Notes: a model not told the origin generated them from the sequence alone. Counted from the stretch's first letter, positions 47,046 through 56,424 are shown. The stretch is DNA of 64,000 bases from Chryseobacterium sp. CH25 (GCF_004119455.1 NZ_NRQT01000005.1:186001-250000); one strand, 5' to 3'. Numbers and translations are program-made.

Positions 47046-47684
47046 ATGAAAAATATAATAACCGTATTATTAGTGGGAGCTACATTATATTCATGTACGA
47101 AACCCGAAAATAAAGGATCTGAAAATAAATCAGCAGAACCAGAAATCAAAAACGTAAATAAAACAGATTCCGTTGTCGCTTCAAACCAAAACCCAGAAGG
47201 AAAAGAAGAAAATCCGGAAGAAAATAAGAAAGAAACCGTTGAACTTTCAGCTTTTCCAATACAGCAAGTGATAAAAGCATATCTTCCTTTAAAAAATGCT
47301 TTGACTCAGGATGATTCTGAAAAAGCTTCTGATGCAGCTAAAACTCTTTTTTCTATATTAAAGAGAATAGATATCAGCCAGATCAATGTAAAAAACAGTT
47401 CCGAAGTGCGTGATATTTTGGAAAGTGCATCAGAAAACGCAGAACATATTGGAGAAAATTCTAGTGATATAGGGCATCAGAGAGAACATTTACTCTCTTT
47501 GAGTAATGATATTACAGACTTGATTGGGGAAGTTGGAAACGGTGGTTTAAAGCTATATCAGGATTTCTGCCCTATGTATAATAATGGAAAAGGAGGAACC
47601 TGGATTAGTGAAACAAAAGAGATTGTCAATCCTTATGAAGGGACAAAAATGCTTAACTGTGGATCTGTAAAAAAGGTTTTGTAG
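47046..47684 (+). CDS. DUF3347 lipoprotein, second copy
   Basis: A 212-residue lipoprotein (lipobox LYSCTK, Cys 16) with a ~60-residue low-complexity Glu/Lys/Asn linker. The DUF3347 domain that follows carries 'IKAYLPLKNALTQDDSEKASDAA' and the motif FCPMYNNGKGGTWISETKEIVNPYEGTKMLNCG. It is a clear paralog of the 43674 protein: both share CPM...W[LI]S..K.I.NPY.G..ML.CG. The lipid anchor and long linker suggest that it reaches from a membrane to the oxidase, while the first copy is free in the periplasm. The stop is 4 bp before the next start. Confidence 0.83.
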   Translation: MKNIITVLLVGATLYSCTKPENKGSENKSAEPEIKNVNKTDSVVASNQNPEGKEENPEENKKETVELSAFPIQQVIKAYLPLKNALTQDDSEKASDAAKTLFSILKRIDISQINVKNSSEVRDILESASENAEHIGENSSDIGHQREHLLSLSNDITDLIGEVGNGGLKLYQDFCPMYNNGKGGTWISETKEIVNPYEGTKMLNCGSVKKVL

Positions 47685-47688
47685 ATTA

Positions 47689-48153
47689 ATGAGCCTCTTT
47701 ATTAAAAGAATATTTTTAGGTTTTTTCCTTATTTTTTTAATCATTCAGGTGATTCAGCCTGTTCGTAATATTGATTACGGGCAGGTACCTTCATCTGACA
47801 TTTCAAAGGTTTATAAGATCCCTAAAAACGTACAATCTATTTTGAGAACTTCATGCTATGATTGTCACAGTAATGGAACGGATTATCCTGCTTACGCATA
47901 CATTCAGCCCTTTAGCTATTTCATAGAAAATCATATCAAAGATGGAAAAAAGGAGTTGAACTTCAGCGAATGGGGATTATACAGCCAAAGAAAACAATCT
48001 AATAAATTAGAAGCTGTTGAAAACCAGATAAAACAGGGTAAAATGCCACTTTCTTCTTATCTCTATCTTCATCGTGATGCAAAGTTGTCTGATGAAAAGA
48101 TTAAAGAAGTTGTTGACTGGATAGAGTTAGTCCATACAGAGAACAGCAAGTAA
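47689..48153 (+). CDS. Haem-binding domain protein (single CxxCH)
   Basis: A 154-residue protein with an N-terminal membrane anchor (IFLGFFLIFLIIQVIQ) and one c-type haem motif in RTSCYDCHSNGTDYPAY near residue 56. Conserved YIQPFSYFIENHIKDGKKELNFSEW and a C-terminal 'KIKEVVDWIE' helix match the Haem_bd domain common in Bacteroidota. It starts 4 bp after the DUF3347 lipoprotein stop, so they are coupled. It might pass electrons to or from the periplasmic copper oxidase. It is the last gene of the cassette. Confidence 0.88.
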   Translation: MSLFIKRIFLGFFLIFLIIQVIQPVRNIDYGQVPSSDISKVYKIPKNVQSILRTSCYDCHSNGTDYPAYAYIQPFSYFIENHIKDGKKELNFSEWGLYSQRKQSNKLEAVENQIKQGKMPLSSYLYLHRDAKLSDEKIKEVVDWIELVHTENSK

Positions 48154-48159
48154 TAGATT

Positions 48160-48190
48160 AAAGCCGGAAATAGTTTCCGGCTTTTTTTAT
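48160..48190. terminator. Terminator at the end of the copper cassette (shared with the convergent gene)
   Basis: AAGCCGGAAA/TTTCCGGCTT stem with a 3-nt loop and T7; it overlaps the 3' end of the minus-strand monooxygenase gene. Confidence 0.9.
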
Positions 48191-49304
48191 AGCTCAAGTT
48201 CAATAATCTTCTTAGCCATCTTTTGATTGATGCTTTCCGGAATTAAACTCATCATAAAATTACGCAATGAGTTTCCGTGTTCCCATTGAGAAATTTTACC
48301 AATAGTACGGCTGGTATTCACAATATAATCCACTTTTTTTCTCCTGATTTTCTGAAATTCTTCAAAAACCGAATTAAAATCTTTGTTTTTCTCCAGTAAT
48401 CGGCCAATAACATAAGCATCTTCAATAGCCTGACAGGCACCTTGTCCCATATTGGGAGTGGTAGCATGGGCTGCATCTCCAATCAGGCAAAGGTTTTTAG
48501 CATACCATTGAGGGATAGGAGTGAGGTCTGAAATTTCGTTACAGATGATATTGTCTTTTGAGGTAGCTTTGATGATATTTAAAACCAATTCATTAAAGTC
48601 TTTAAAGATGTCTTCTATTTCTGAATCCCTGCTAAAGCTTCGTTCATTGATACATGCATACCAATATACTTTTTTCTCAGAAATCTTTACAAAACCAAAT
48701 CGTTTACCTTTTCCCCACATTTCAAAAGCTTCGTGATGATGTTGTTCAGGGAGTTCAAAATCTACTAAACCACGCCAGCATTTCTGTCCGGAACTTCGGA
48801 TAGATCCTGTTTTTAATATTTGATTCCGGATAGGAGATTTTATACCATCAGCACCGAAAACAATGGAGCTTTCAATCTGATTACCATTTCAAAATCTAAA
48901 ATATAATTCTCTTTCTTTTCAATTTTCTGTAAGGAATGATTGAGATGAATGGAGTTCTGGTCCAGGTTTTCTGCAAGAATACGTTGTAATTCTGCCCGGT
49001 GAATAGCAACATTACATGAGTTATATTGCTTTTCAAGCTCAAGAATTTCCGTTTTTGAAAAAGGTTTCAGTGATTCATCAGATAATGTAATTCTGTGAAT
49101 TTTATTTCCGGCATTTTCAATTTTTTCCTTCAACCCGAGCTTGTCAAATACCTGCATGGCATTTACAGCCATCATAATTCCGGCTCCCACAGGTTTTATT
49201 TCCGGTGCAGATTCGTAGATGGTAAAATCATATCCATGCTGTTGAAGGACATTTCCTAAGGTAAGTCCGCCAATTCCGGCTCCGATGATTGAAATTGTTT
49301 TCAT
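48187..49304 (-). pseudogene. FAD-dependent monooxygenase, split by one frameshift as sequenced
   Basis: A PHBH-type flavoprotein hydroxylase. The N-terminal part (49304 down to 48840) has the FAD-binding GAGIGGLTLGNVLQQHG and AIHRAELQRIL. It then runs into a stop. In the next frame the protein continues NGNQIESSIVFGADGIKSP (the GADG motif), RGLVDFELPEQHHHE, and CLIGDAAHATTPNMGQGACQAIEDA (second FAD motif) down to 48187. The join is at GAAATGG (minus strand; T3 at 48887-48889 on plus); one extra base yields 372 residues. The substrate is unknown. In Bacteroidota such enzymes include tetracycline-inactivating relatives, but nothing here proves that. Likely a consensus error. Confidence 0.82.
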
Positions 49305-49562
49305 TGTTTATCTTGTGAAATGATAATGTTGGAAATAAGTAAGGACACAAATGCTTTTTGCCACGAATGCACGAATAAAATTCTTTGTTATTCTGTATTT
49401 TGCTATTCTAAATATAGACCAGAATGACAATTCCATAAAATAGATATAAACACTATTATTTTCAGATGCACAGGTTTAAACAGATAAAATAATCCTTGCG
49501 CCTTAAAAGCATTTAATAGATCCGGCTTCTTTGCGCCTTTGCAATTTTCCAACTTTCAAAGA

Positions 49563-50063
49563 TTATAATGTCAAAATATAACTTTCCGATACTTTTTTAA
49601 AACCATACCTGTTGAAAAACTGATGGGCTCCGTGATTATTCACTCCGCTTTCCAGCAAAATAAAACTGATATTCCAGCTTTTAGATTCCTCAATAGCCTT
49701 TTCCAGCAGTTTACTTCCAAGAGACTGTCCTCTTACGGACTGATCCAGAAGCATATCTTCCAGAATTGCATACTTTTTAAAAGGACTGTTGATAATATTG
49801 AAAACCATCATCCCAACAATCTCTTTGTTTTCATCTTCTGCAATCAAGATATTCAGTTTGGAGCTTCCATCGGAATTGAAATCGGTAAGGAGTTGTTCTG
49901 TTAAAATAACTTCAAGATCCGGATTCCAGTGATGAGTGTCTACAGCTCTGCCAGACATCATTTCGCCATGGGAAATGTAAGAATCTGTTTTATGGGTGAT
50001 AAAAAAGTCTACCAATTCCTTGACGCGCGTTTTATCTTTAAGCCATTGTGTAGTATAGTTCAT
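49563..50063 (-). CDS. GNAT family N-acetyltransferase
   Basis: A 166-residue acetyltransferase. The central strand YAILEDMLLDQSVRGQSLGSKLLEKAIEES has the acetyl-CoA pyrophosphate loop (R-G-Q-S-L-G), followed by ILLESGVNNHGAHQFFNRYGFKKV, the usual C-terminal 'N..a..fY...GF' motif. The acceptor substrate is unknown. It lies 8 bp after the lipoprotein gene on the same strand and may be co-transcribed with it. Confidence 0.88.
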   Translation of the reverse strand: MNYTTQWLKDKTRVKELVDFFITHKTDSYISHGEMMSGRAVDTHHWNPDLEVILTEQLLTDFNSDGSSKLNILIAEDENKEIVGMMVFNIINSPFKKYAILEDMLLDQSVRGQSLGSKLLEKAIEESKSWNISFILLESGVNNHGAHQFFNRYGFKKVSESYILTL

Positions 50064-50071
50064 GAGATGTT

Positions 50072-50671
50072 TTATTTTAATTTCTTTAATTCTTCCAGTA
50101 ATTTATTCTGTTTGTTGATAAACTGATCCAGATGATCTGTTTTTAAAGGATGGGCATTCTGGTACTTTTCAATTTCAGGAAGGGTCTTTCTTATTTTGAA
50201 TACAGTATACTGGTTGTAGATTGCACTTTGGTTTGCTTTAGTTTTTTTGATCAGATCTTTGATGTTCTGATTTTTTATATTGTACTTATCTGCACTATTT
50301 TGAATCTCTTTTTCAATTTCTTTTTTTGCGATAGAATCTGTAATTGAACCGGTAAGATTTTTAGCATCATGATAATAATTTTCTGATTTATCAATAATAC
50401 TGGTATACTCATTAATAACAGTATTGGTTTCACTGTTAATATCTGTTATTCTTTTATCAAGATCCTGCAGTGCTTTATCATTTTTTAAAAGTTCGTCATA
50501 GATGCTTTCAACCAGATTTCCACCGCGGGAATAACCACTTTTGGCAATGGATGAAATGGAAGACTCTGCATTATCAACAGCGTTTTCTATAACAGGTTTA
50601 TTTTTTGGTTTATTCTCTCTGCAGGAGAGTAAAGATAAAGCTAATGTAGCTGCGAAAAGTATTTTTTTCAT
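50072..50671 (-). CDS. Helical lipoprotein of unknown function
   Basis: A 199-residue lipoprotein, start at the ATG at 50671 (MKKILFAATLALSLLSCREN); the open frame extends 19 codons upstream without signal features. After the lipidated Cys 17 comes a Lys/Asn linker and then a mostly coiled-coil-like helical region (LQDLDKRITDINSETNTVINEYTS, DKYNIKNQNIKDLIKKTKANQ, LDQFINKQNKLLEELKKLK). No family is recognised. It is co-oriented with the acetyltransferase downstream. Confidence 0.6.
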   Translation of the reverse strand: MKKILFAATLALSLLSCRENKPKNKPVIENAVDNAESSISSIAKSGYSRGGNLVESIYDELLKNDKALQDLDKRITDINSETNTVINEYTSIIDKSENYYHDAKNLTGSITDSIAKKEIEKEIQNSADKYNIKNQNIKDLIKKTKANQSAIYNQYTVFKIRKTLPEIEKYQNAHPLKTDHLDQFINKQNKLLEELKKLK

Positions 50672-50869
50672 AATATGTTTGTTTTGATTGGTAATCAGTA
50701 TTATATCCCAATAACTAAAATTAATCATTTGAATTCTACCACAGGGGATAAAAGATATGATTTTAATTAGTTGAACAAACTTTGAAAAATGTTACAGAAG
50801 CTTATAGAATAGAATGTAAATCGAAATTTTTATTTTTTTAATTCAGAGTGATATTAATATCTCCTATGT

Positions 50870-50905
50870 CAAAAATAAAAAACGGAGCCTGAAAACAGAC
50901 TCCGC
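50870..50905 (-). terminator. Terminator after the primary sigma factor gene
   Basis: CGGAG..CTG/CAG..CTCCG hairpin with a GAAA-type loop; T-rich on the minus strand. Confidence 0.7.
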
Positions 50906-50928
50906 CTATAAAATTGTTTACGCTAAAA

Positions 50929-51795
50929 TTATTTACCTAAATAAGATTTAAGGATCTTACTTCTGGTATTGTGTTTTAGTCTCTTAATTGCTTTTTCTTT
51001 GATCTGACGAACTCTCTCTCTTGTAAGATCGAAAGTCTCACCAATTTCTTCTAAAGTCATTGGGTGTTTTCCGTTCAGTCCGAAGTATAATCTTACCAAA
51101 TCAGCCTCTCTTGGCGTTAAAGTATTTAATGCTCTTTCAATTTCAATCTGAAGAGATTCAAGCATTAAGTCTTTATCAGGACTTGGAGATTCTCCTGAAC
51201 GCAATACATCATAAAGATTAGAATCTTCACCTTCTACTAAAGGCGCATCCATAGACAGGTGTCTACCGGAGTTTTTCATAGATTCTTTAATATCTTCCTC
51301 ACTCATGTCAAGAACTTCAGCCAATTCTTCCGGAGAAGGTGGTCTTTCATTTTCCTGCTCAAGGTGAGCGTATGCTTTATTAATTTTATTGATGGAACCA
51401 ATTTTGTTCAACGGAAGTCTTACAATTCTTGATTGCTCAGCCAACGCCTGTAAAATTGATTGACGGATCCACCATACTGCATAAGAGATAAATTTGAAAC
51501 CTCTAGTTTCATCGTACCTTTTTGCCGCCTTCATTAATCCTAAGTTACCCTCGTTAATTAGATCGGGTAAGGAAAGACCTTGGTTTTGGTATTGCTTAGA
51601 TACAGAAACTACGAAACGAAGGTTGGCTTTAATTAATTTCTCCAGTGCGGCTCTATCGCCAGCACGTATTCTTTGTGCCAATTCTACTTCCTCGTCCGCA
51701 GTAATCAGTTCCACTTTACCAATTTCCTGCAAATACTTGTCTAATGAAGCAGTTTCCCTGTTGGTAACCTGCTTAGTGATTTTTAATTGTCTCAT
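50929..51795 (-). CDS. rpoD: RNA polymerase primary sigma factor (sigma-70/SigA type)
   Basis: A 288-residue group 1 sigma factor in the short Bacteroidota form, without the long region 1.1. Visible: region 1.2 ([20 protein letters not shown]), region 2 ([37 protein letters not shown] and [19 protein letters not shown]), region 3 ([17 protein letters not shown]) and region 4.2 helix-turn-helix ([30 protein letters not shown]). This is the factor that reads TTG/TAnnTTTG promoters such as those noted in this window. It is a single gene with its own terminator. Confidence 0.95.
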   Translation of the reverse strand: MRQLKITKQVTNRETASLDKYLQEIGKVELITADEEVELAQRIRAGDRAALEKLIKANLRFVVSVSKQYQNQGLSLPDLINEGNLGLMKAAKRYDETRGFKFISYAVWWIRQSILQALAEQSRIVRLPLNKIGSINKINKAYAHLEQENERPPSPEELAEVLDMSEEDIKESMKNSGRHLSMDAPLVEGEDSNLYDVLRSGESPSPDKDLMLESLQIEIERALNTLTPREADLVRLYFGLNGKHPMTLEEIGETFDLTRERVRQIKEKAIKRLKHNTRSKILKSYLGK

Positions 51796-51927
51796 TTATT
51801 TTTATCCTCAAAAAAGAGTTACTATATAATATACGTATGGAAAAGTAAAAAGGTTACACCAATTTTATTTTTTTATTAAATATTTTATCAGAAGATGAGA
51901 AAAGAGCTGGAGTAGCCTGTTATTTTA

Positions 51928-51960
51928 AACAAAAAAAAACGGAACCAAAGTCCCGTTTTA
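51928..51960 (-). terminator. Terminator after the S1/P1 nuclease gene
   Basis: AAAACGG/CCGTTTT hairpin; on the minus strand it is followed by a run of about ten T. Confidence 0.8.
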
Positions 51961-51988
51961 TCTATATCTATAAGAATTCTATGTCTAA

Positions 51989-52780
51989 TTAGAATAGCTC
52001 ATTCAATACTTTTGCCAATCTTAATCCACCGTATAACAGCTGTCTTTCAAGAGTATCATTGAATTTGTATTGATAGTCATAAGATAATTTTGATCCGTCA
52101 GGAGTCTGTGCATAAATTTTGTTGGCAATTTTATGAGAATCATACAACCAGTCTTCCAGAGTTCCGGATTGGATTTGTGCAACTTCTTCCTTAGATTTAA
52201 TATCCAGAAGCTTAGAATATTCAGTATAGCTGTATTTTTGAGAATCTACTAATTTACCGTCCCAAACAGAATGCAAATTGGTTTTATCTCCGAAATAGGT
52301 AACATTAATTTTGTTTCCACCTAAATCATCTGCTCTTCCTACGTGCAGTGGCTGTGCAAGGTCTCCCATAATATGAATAAGGAAGATTAAAGCAATTTTT
52401 CTGTCTTTTGCTGATGTTTTTTCATCCTTAATCTGGCTGGATAGGGTGTTTACCTGAGTATAAAGACTAGGCCCTGCCTGCATTTTTAAGTTTTGGTCAA
52501 AAGTTTTAAAATCAGCTTGCGGATCAATGTTTACATAATGCCATGATGAAGCCTGTTTCCAAACTCCGGTAGTATCAGATTTAATGAAGTCTGGCCAGTT
52601 AGCCCAATAAGCAAGACGTTCCTTGCCCATTATTTTTTTAATTTCTCTTCTAGCCTTTCTCGAAAGGTGGTTTTCTGCAATATCTGCAATAACTCTGTGC
52701 CCCGTTAATCCCCACGCATAAGAATAAAGTGAAGAGGAAATGAATGCTAAAATCAGAATTTTAGAATAAATACTTTTCAT
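51989..52780 (-). CDS. S1/P1 family zinc-dependent nuclease, secreted
   Basis: A 263-residue protein starting at the ATG at 52780 (MKSIYSK); a TTG four codons upstream is in frame but less likely. The signal peptide is cleaved at YSYA-W, which makes Trp the mature N-terminus, as required for zinc binding in S1/P1 nucleases. Zinc ligands are visible in WGLTGHRVIADIAENHL, WANWPDFIK, SSWHYVNI, IHIMGDLAQPLHVG (HxxGDxxQPLH) and NLHSVWDGKLV. It hydrolyses single-stranded DNA/RNA and 3'-nucleotides outside the cytoplasm. Stand-alone gene. Confidence 0.93.
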   Translation of the reverse strand: MKSIYSKILILAFISSSLYSYAWGLTGHRVIADIAENHLSRKARREIKKIMGKERLAYWANWPDFIKSDTTGVWKQASSWHYVNIDPQADFKTFDQNLKMQAGPSLYTQVNTLSSQIKDEKTSAKDRKIALIFLIHIMGDLAQPLHVGRADDLGGNKINVTYFGDKTNLHSVWDGKLVDSQKYSYTEYSKLLDIKSKEEVAQIQSGTLEDWLYDSHKIANKIYAQTPDGSKLSYDYQYKFNDTLERQLLYGGLRLAKVLNELF

Positions 52781-53301
52781 TTTAAATAACAATTTTCAGT
52801 CTGCAAAGATACGGTCCCTTTCCGAATGAACATACATAATCTTGGATTTATTCCAAAGGATAGTGTTAATAAAATTTAATCTGAGTAAAATAGGGAATTG
52901 TATTAGGTTTGCGGGAGAGGGATTGATGGGATACGGAGTGAGAGGTGAGGGATGCAGAGGATCTAGGTAATATATAATAATAAGGATATACATTGAAGTT
53001 TTGAACTTTAAAAAGTATTTGAGTTTTACTTCATCAGGAATACTTTAAAACGGGCTTAGATCAGGCAGACTACATCAATTGAATCTTAAACTCAAAACGA
53101 TAACCTATTGATTCTGAATATTGAACTTTAAACTTTAAACCTTGAATAAATTCGCTTATTACCGTATTTTTACGGAATTTACTGTAAATTATTCCTTTTA
53201 ATGTCAATAAATTAGTATTTTTAAAATAAAATTATTGCCAAAATATTTTTTCAAACTTATGAGATATATTATCTTTACAAGTCATAATCACAGGAAACAC
53301 T
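52781..53301. other. Long intergenic region upstream of the type VI genes
   Basis: These 521 bp contain 'aactttaaactttaaaccttgaa' direct repeats near 53122-53145, G-rich repeat-like sequence near 52912-52970, and a TATCTTTA (53270-53277) that is one base off the -7 consensus, 25 bp before tssG. No gene is convincing. Confidence 0.45.
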
Positions 53302-54243
53302 ATGCATGAGAACAATATAGTAGATATGAACTATAATAAGCTGCAGACAGACTTTAAAGCAGAGGCTGTAGCTGTTAATCTTTTAAAATATCACCGGACG
53401 GTAAGCAATATATTTATTGAGAGAGTCGGGGTGAATGACCGTGCTTATCTTAAGGATATTAAAAGCATTTCTAGCAGTTATCTAGGTTTTGATGAGGAAG
53501 TATTCACGATAGAAAGTTATAGGGAAGGAATTTATGATTATCTTCCTGAAGGACTTTTCCATCCACCTTCTCTGGGAGCTTCAAGAAAAAATGTAGATAC
53601 AGTTGTAAGAGAAATCAGAAAGCAGAAAAGAGTAGAGGATGATGCACGAAAATTTTTCCGCCCTTTTGAGCTGGAGGTCTTTTTCACAGAGATCAGTGCG
53701 CTTCTTAAAGAATCTGAATTTGATATTACCAGTAATACAGATGCTTTACTGGAAACCGTAAGTGAGCTTTGGCCGCTTATTGATATGCTGGACAGACAGA
53801 GTGCCTATATTTTTATACATATTCTGCCGTTTTTCCATCAGATCCGTGGAGATAAAAGATGGTTTGAAAGATGTATGACTGCTTTTCTTCAGGTTCCGGT
53901 TAAGGTAACTTTTTCTCCCAATGTTATTGATGAAATAGAGAAAAATGATGATTCAATGCTGTTGGGGAACTCAAGATTGGGAGTAACCTATATTCCGAGT
54001 GGAAGACATATGGACGGACAACGGAACTGGGTAGTGAATATCGGCCCAATTCCTTATACAGAGATGAAAAAATACATTCCGGGAAGCCCATTCAGAAAAG
54101 TTCTTCAGACACTGTACGATTATTTTCTTCCTGTTACAGTGGATATAGAAGAGAATTTCGTTACAGAAAAACTGGAATACTCGTTCAGTCTTGAGGATGA
54201 TGAAAGAAATGCCAGCCGCCTTGGATACTCTACATTCCTCTAA
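53302..54243 (+). CDS. tssG: Type VI secretion baseplate protein TssG-like
   Basis: A 313-residue cytosolic protein, first of three adjacent type VI genes. It opens with a helical region (FKAEAVAVNLLKYHRTVSNIFIERVGVNDRAY), then 'YDYLPEGLFHPPSLGASRKN' and 'FFRPFELEVFFTEISALLK'. The C-terminal half has 'LGNSRLGVTYIPSGRHMDGQRNWVVNIGP', comparable with the TssG 'LG....G......f...i.igP' pattern. This form is the divergent TssG of Bacteroidota subtype iii systems. In the assembled machine TssG clamps TssF around the TssK-bound wedge. The 54 bp to tssN suggest one operon. The assignment rests on neighbours as much as on motif. Confidence 0.75.
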   Translation: MHENNIVDMNYNKLQTDFKAEAVAVNLLKYHRTVSNIFIERVGVNDRAYLKDIKSISSSYLGFDEEVFTIESYREGIYDYLPEGLFHPPSLGASRKNVDTVVREIRKQKRVEDDARKFFRPFELEVFFTEISALLKESEFDITSNTDALLETVSELWPLIDMLDRQSAYIFIHILPFFHQIRGDKRWFERCMTAFLQVPVKVTFSPNVIDEIEKNDDSMLLGNSRLGVTYIPSGRHMDGQRNWVVNIGPIPYTEMKKYIPGSPFRKVLQTLYDYFLPVTVDIEENFVTEKLEYSFSLEDDERNASRLGYSTFL

Positions 54244-54297
54244 ATTATTTTATTATATTTACAACTACCAACAAAGTATAAATTCGAAAAGAAACAA

Positions 54298-55200
54298 ATG
54301 GAAATTTCTTCAGTAAAAGGTATTTTTTTAAGGTATATTTTAATGCCTTTAATCGCAATCATTATGATGTTTATCCTGGGAATTATCAGGAGAAACAAAC
54401 CTGCGATCAAAATTAAAGTAATTATTGTATATGTTCTTCTGTGCAGCTTATGCCTGGCTCTTCCAGGTTTCTTTGGATTTGCCGGAAACCTTTTTAATCC
54501 GTACTGGTATCTCATTGCACAGGTTATTTACCTTATTTTTGGGATTATCCACGTTAATTTATTACACAAATATTTCAAAAAGCATATTGATTCTCTGGCA
54601 ATGAGTATTTTGTTTGAATCTATACTTTCATTAACGTGTATTGCATTGGGTGGATTTTTGTTTACCCTGTTATTCAACTGGATGAGCAGAGATACGGGAT
54701 ATGCTGTAATGGCTGCTACAAGTATGCTGATCTTTGTAGTTCCTATGGTGTTTTACTACTGCTATATTCAGTTTATCAGTATTCCTTTTGATATTTACAA
54801 AACATGGAGATATTCTCCGGAGCAAAAGCTTCCTGATTTTGAAGGAGCAGATTTTGACCGTCTGATGGTTCTGAATGTTGAATTAAGTAAAAACCTTGAA
54901 GATTCAAACCGATTCAGAATTAAAGCTAAAACGCTTCCAACAGGAATCACTTTTGGAGACTGGTTTTACAGAGTGGTAGATGACTATAACCATAAAAACC
55001 CAGGATCTATCATTCATCTTTCTGATGAAGTAAGAGAACCTTATTACTGGATCTTTTACACCAAAAAATCGTTTTTCAGCTTTAGAAAATATATAGATTT
55101 CGACCAGGACATTACTGCAAACAGCATTTCTGAAAATGAAGTGGTTATTTGTAAGAGAGTCATTCAGCATGAAGAGGAGGGAGTCGCAAGAAAATCATAA
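54298..55200 (+). CDS. tssN: Type VI secretion membrane protein TssN (subtype iii)
   Basis: A 300-residue protein with about six membrane segments in its first 175 residues (near 11-29, 37-58, 68-86, 100-122, 135-160), followed by a soluble cytoplasmic domain of ~125 residues (FEGADFDRLMVLNVELSKNLEDSNRFRIKAKTLP...). This is the layout of TssN, a protein unique to the Bacteroidota type VI systems, where a different membrane complex replaces TssJLM. It lies between tssG and tssK, with 26 bp to tssK. Confidence is good from topology and context. Confidence 0.82.
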   Translation: MEISSVKGIFLRYILMPLIAIIMMFILGIIRRNKPAIKIKVIIVYVLLCSLCLALPGFFGFAGNLFNPYWYLIAQVIYLIFGIIHVNLLHKYFKKHIDSLAMSILFESILSLTCIALGGFLFTLLFNWMSRDTGYAVMAATSMLIFVVPMVFYYCYIQFISIPFDIYKTWRYSPEQKLPDFEGADFDRLMVLNVELSKNLEDSNRFRIKAKTLPTGITFGDWFYRVVDDYNHKNPGSIIHLSDEVREPYYWIFYTKKSFFSFRKYIDFDQDITANSISENEVVICKRVIQHEEEGVARKS

Positions 55201-55226
55201 ACACAAAAAATTAAAAAGTATTAAAC

Positions 55227-56366
55227 ATGATACAGCCTATTAAACATTTTGCAATCAATTGGGTGGATGGGATGAAGGTTTCCCAAAGGCACCTTAATGA
55301 TCAGGATAATTTCTTAATTGATACGATCAGAGATTCCAATTCTCTTGGGATTACTACATATAATTATGGGCTTTTGCCTATCTCTACTGAGTATACAGAC
55401 CGTACTATTTTTGATGTTCACAATACTGCTACCAATGATGTACAGCTTGTTATCAAAAGATGCAGTGCTGTTACCATGGCGGGTTACCGTATTGAATTAA
55501 ATGACAGAAGAATCAGTGTAAAATCGCTGGCAAAGTCAATGAACGAAGAGCAGGCAGACGGTGAGTATTATATTCTGATCTCTGTAAATCCGTTTGATAA
55601 AGTTCCTTTTGGAGATATTGATCCGGAAGAAATTCCGCCACGTCACCCAAATGCACAGCCCAATCACCATATTGAACTTCTTCCTGTAACTTCTTTGAAC
55701 AGCAGCTATTCGGGGGGGAATTATCTGATTATCGGAAAGGTAGATTTAAAGGCAAATATTGCACAGGTAGATTCTAATTTTATTCCACCATGTACTTCAA
55801 TTCAGAGTCATCCGGCTTTGGTAGATTATTACAGCAATTTTGCAAAATCTATTGGAAATCTTCAGCAGTATGCTTTCAAAATCATTCAGAAGGCATCTCA
55901 TAAGAACCAGAATACAGCCTTAGCACAGAATGTTAAGTTTGTTTGTAATACCATGGTAACTACTTTTGGAGATATGTATTTCCAGTTCAGAAATATTACA
56001 CCTTACCAACCACCTGTATTTTTAATTGAATCTTTTGCAAGATTAGCTCTTCATTTGTATAACTCAACTCAGCTTCTGGTTCCTGCAGAATTGGAAGAAA
56101 TGCTGAACTATAGTTTAGAATGGAGTGAAATTGCTCCACATACTTTACTGAATCAGCTTTCTATTGTAGCAGAAACCAATTACGATCATCATAACTGTGG
56201 TGAACCGTTACTTTACATTCAGCAGATGCTGAGAAGTTTAGAAACTATTTTCTCTAAACTGAGCGAACTGGACTATATTGGTCAGAGAAAAGAAAATATC
56301 ATTGTTAACGAACAGGAAGTTTCTACCAATACCAATCCAAAGAGAGGTTGGAGTGTTTTAGATTAA
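55227..56366 (+). CDS. tssK: Type VI secretion baseplate protein TssK
   Basis: A 379-residue protein beginning MIQPIKHFAINWVDGMKVSQRHLNDQDNFL, which matches the TssK start ('W.eG.fl.pqHf...d'). The N-terminal shell domain continues with YNYGLLPIS; middle helices and a C-terminal membrane-complex-binding part (HHNCGEPLLYIQQMLRSLETIFSKL) follow. TssK trimers link the baseplate to the trans-envelope complex. It is slightly shorter than proteobacterial TssK (~440), as expected for subtype iii. It is the last gene of the three; a near-perfect terminator follows. Confidence 0.88.
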   Translation: MIQPIKHFAINWVDGMKVSQRHLNDQDNFLIDTIRDSNSLGITTYNYGLLPISTEYTDRTIFDVHNTATNDVQLVIKRCSAVTMAGYRIELNDRRISVKSLAKSMNEEQADGEYYILISVNPFDKVPFGDIDPEEIPPRHPNAQPNHHIELLPVTSLNSSYSGGNYLIIGKVDLKANIAQVDSNFIPPCTSIQSHPALVDYYSNFAKSIGNLQQYAFKIIQKASHKNQNTALAQNVKFVCNTMVTTFGDMYFQFRNITPYQPPVFLIESFARLALHLYNSTQLLVPAELEEMLNYSLEWSEIAPHTLLNQLSIVAETNYDHHNCGEPLLYIQQMLRSLETIFSKLSELDYIGQRKENIIVNEQEVSTNTNPKRGWSVLD

Positions 56367-56390
56367 AATCTTCTTCCCGTTATAAAAAGA

Positions 56391-56424
56391 TAAATCCCGA
56401 ATTTTCTAATTCGGGATTTTTTTA
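56391..56424 (+). terminator. Terminator at the end of the tssG-tssN-tssK operon
   Basis: AATCCCGAATT/AATTCGGGATT perfect 11-bp stem with a 4-nt loop and T7. Confidence 0.92.

Noticed and set aside
48187..49304. Calling the monooxygenase a tetracycline-degrading Tet(X) enzyme
   Set aside because: Only general FAD-hydroxylase motifs are visible; they do not separate Tet(X) from other family members.
53302..56366. Treating the three genes as phage baseplate remnants
   Set aside because: The six-helix TssN-like protein and TssK start motif fit a type VI system, and no phage genes are nearby.
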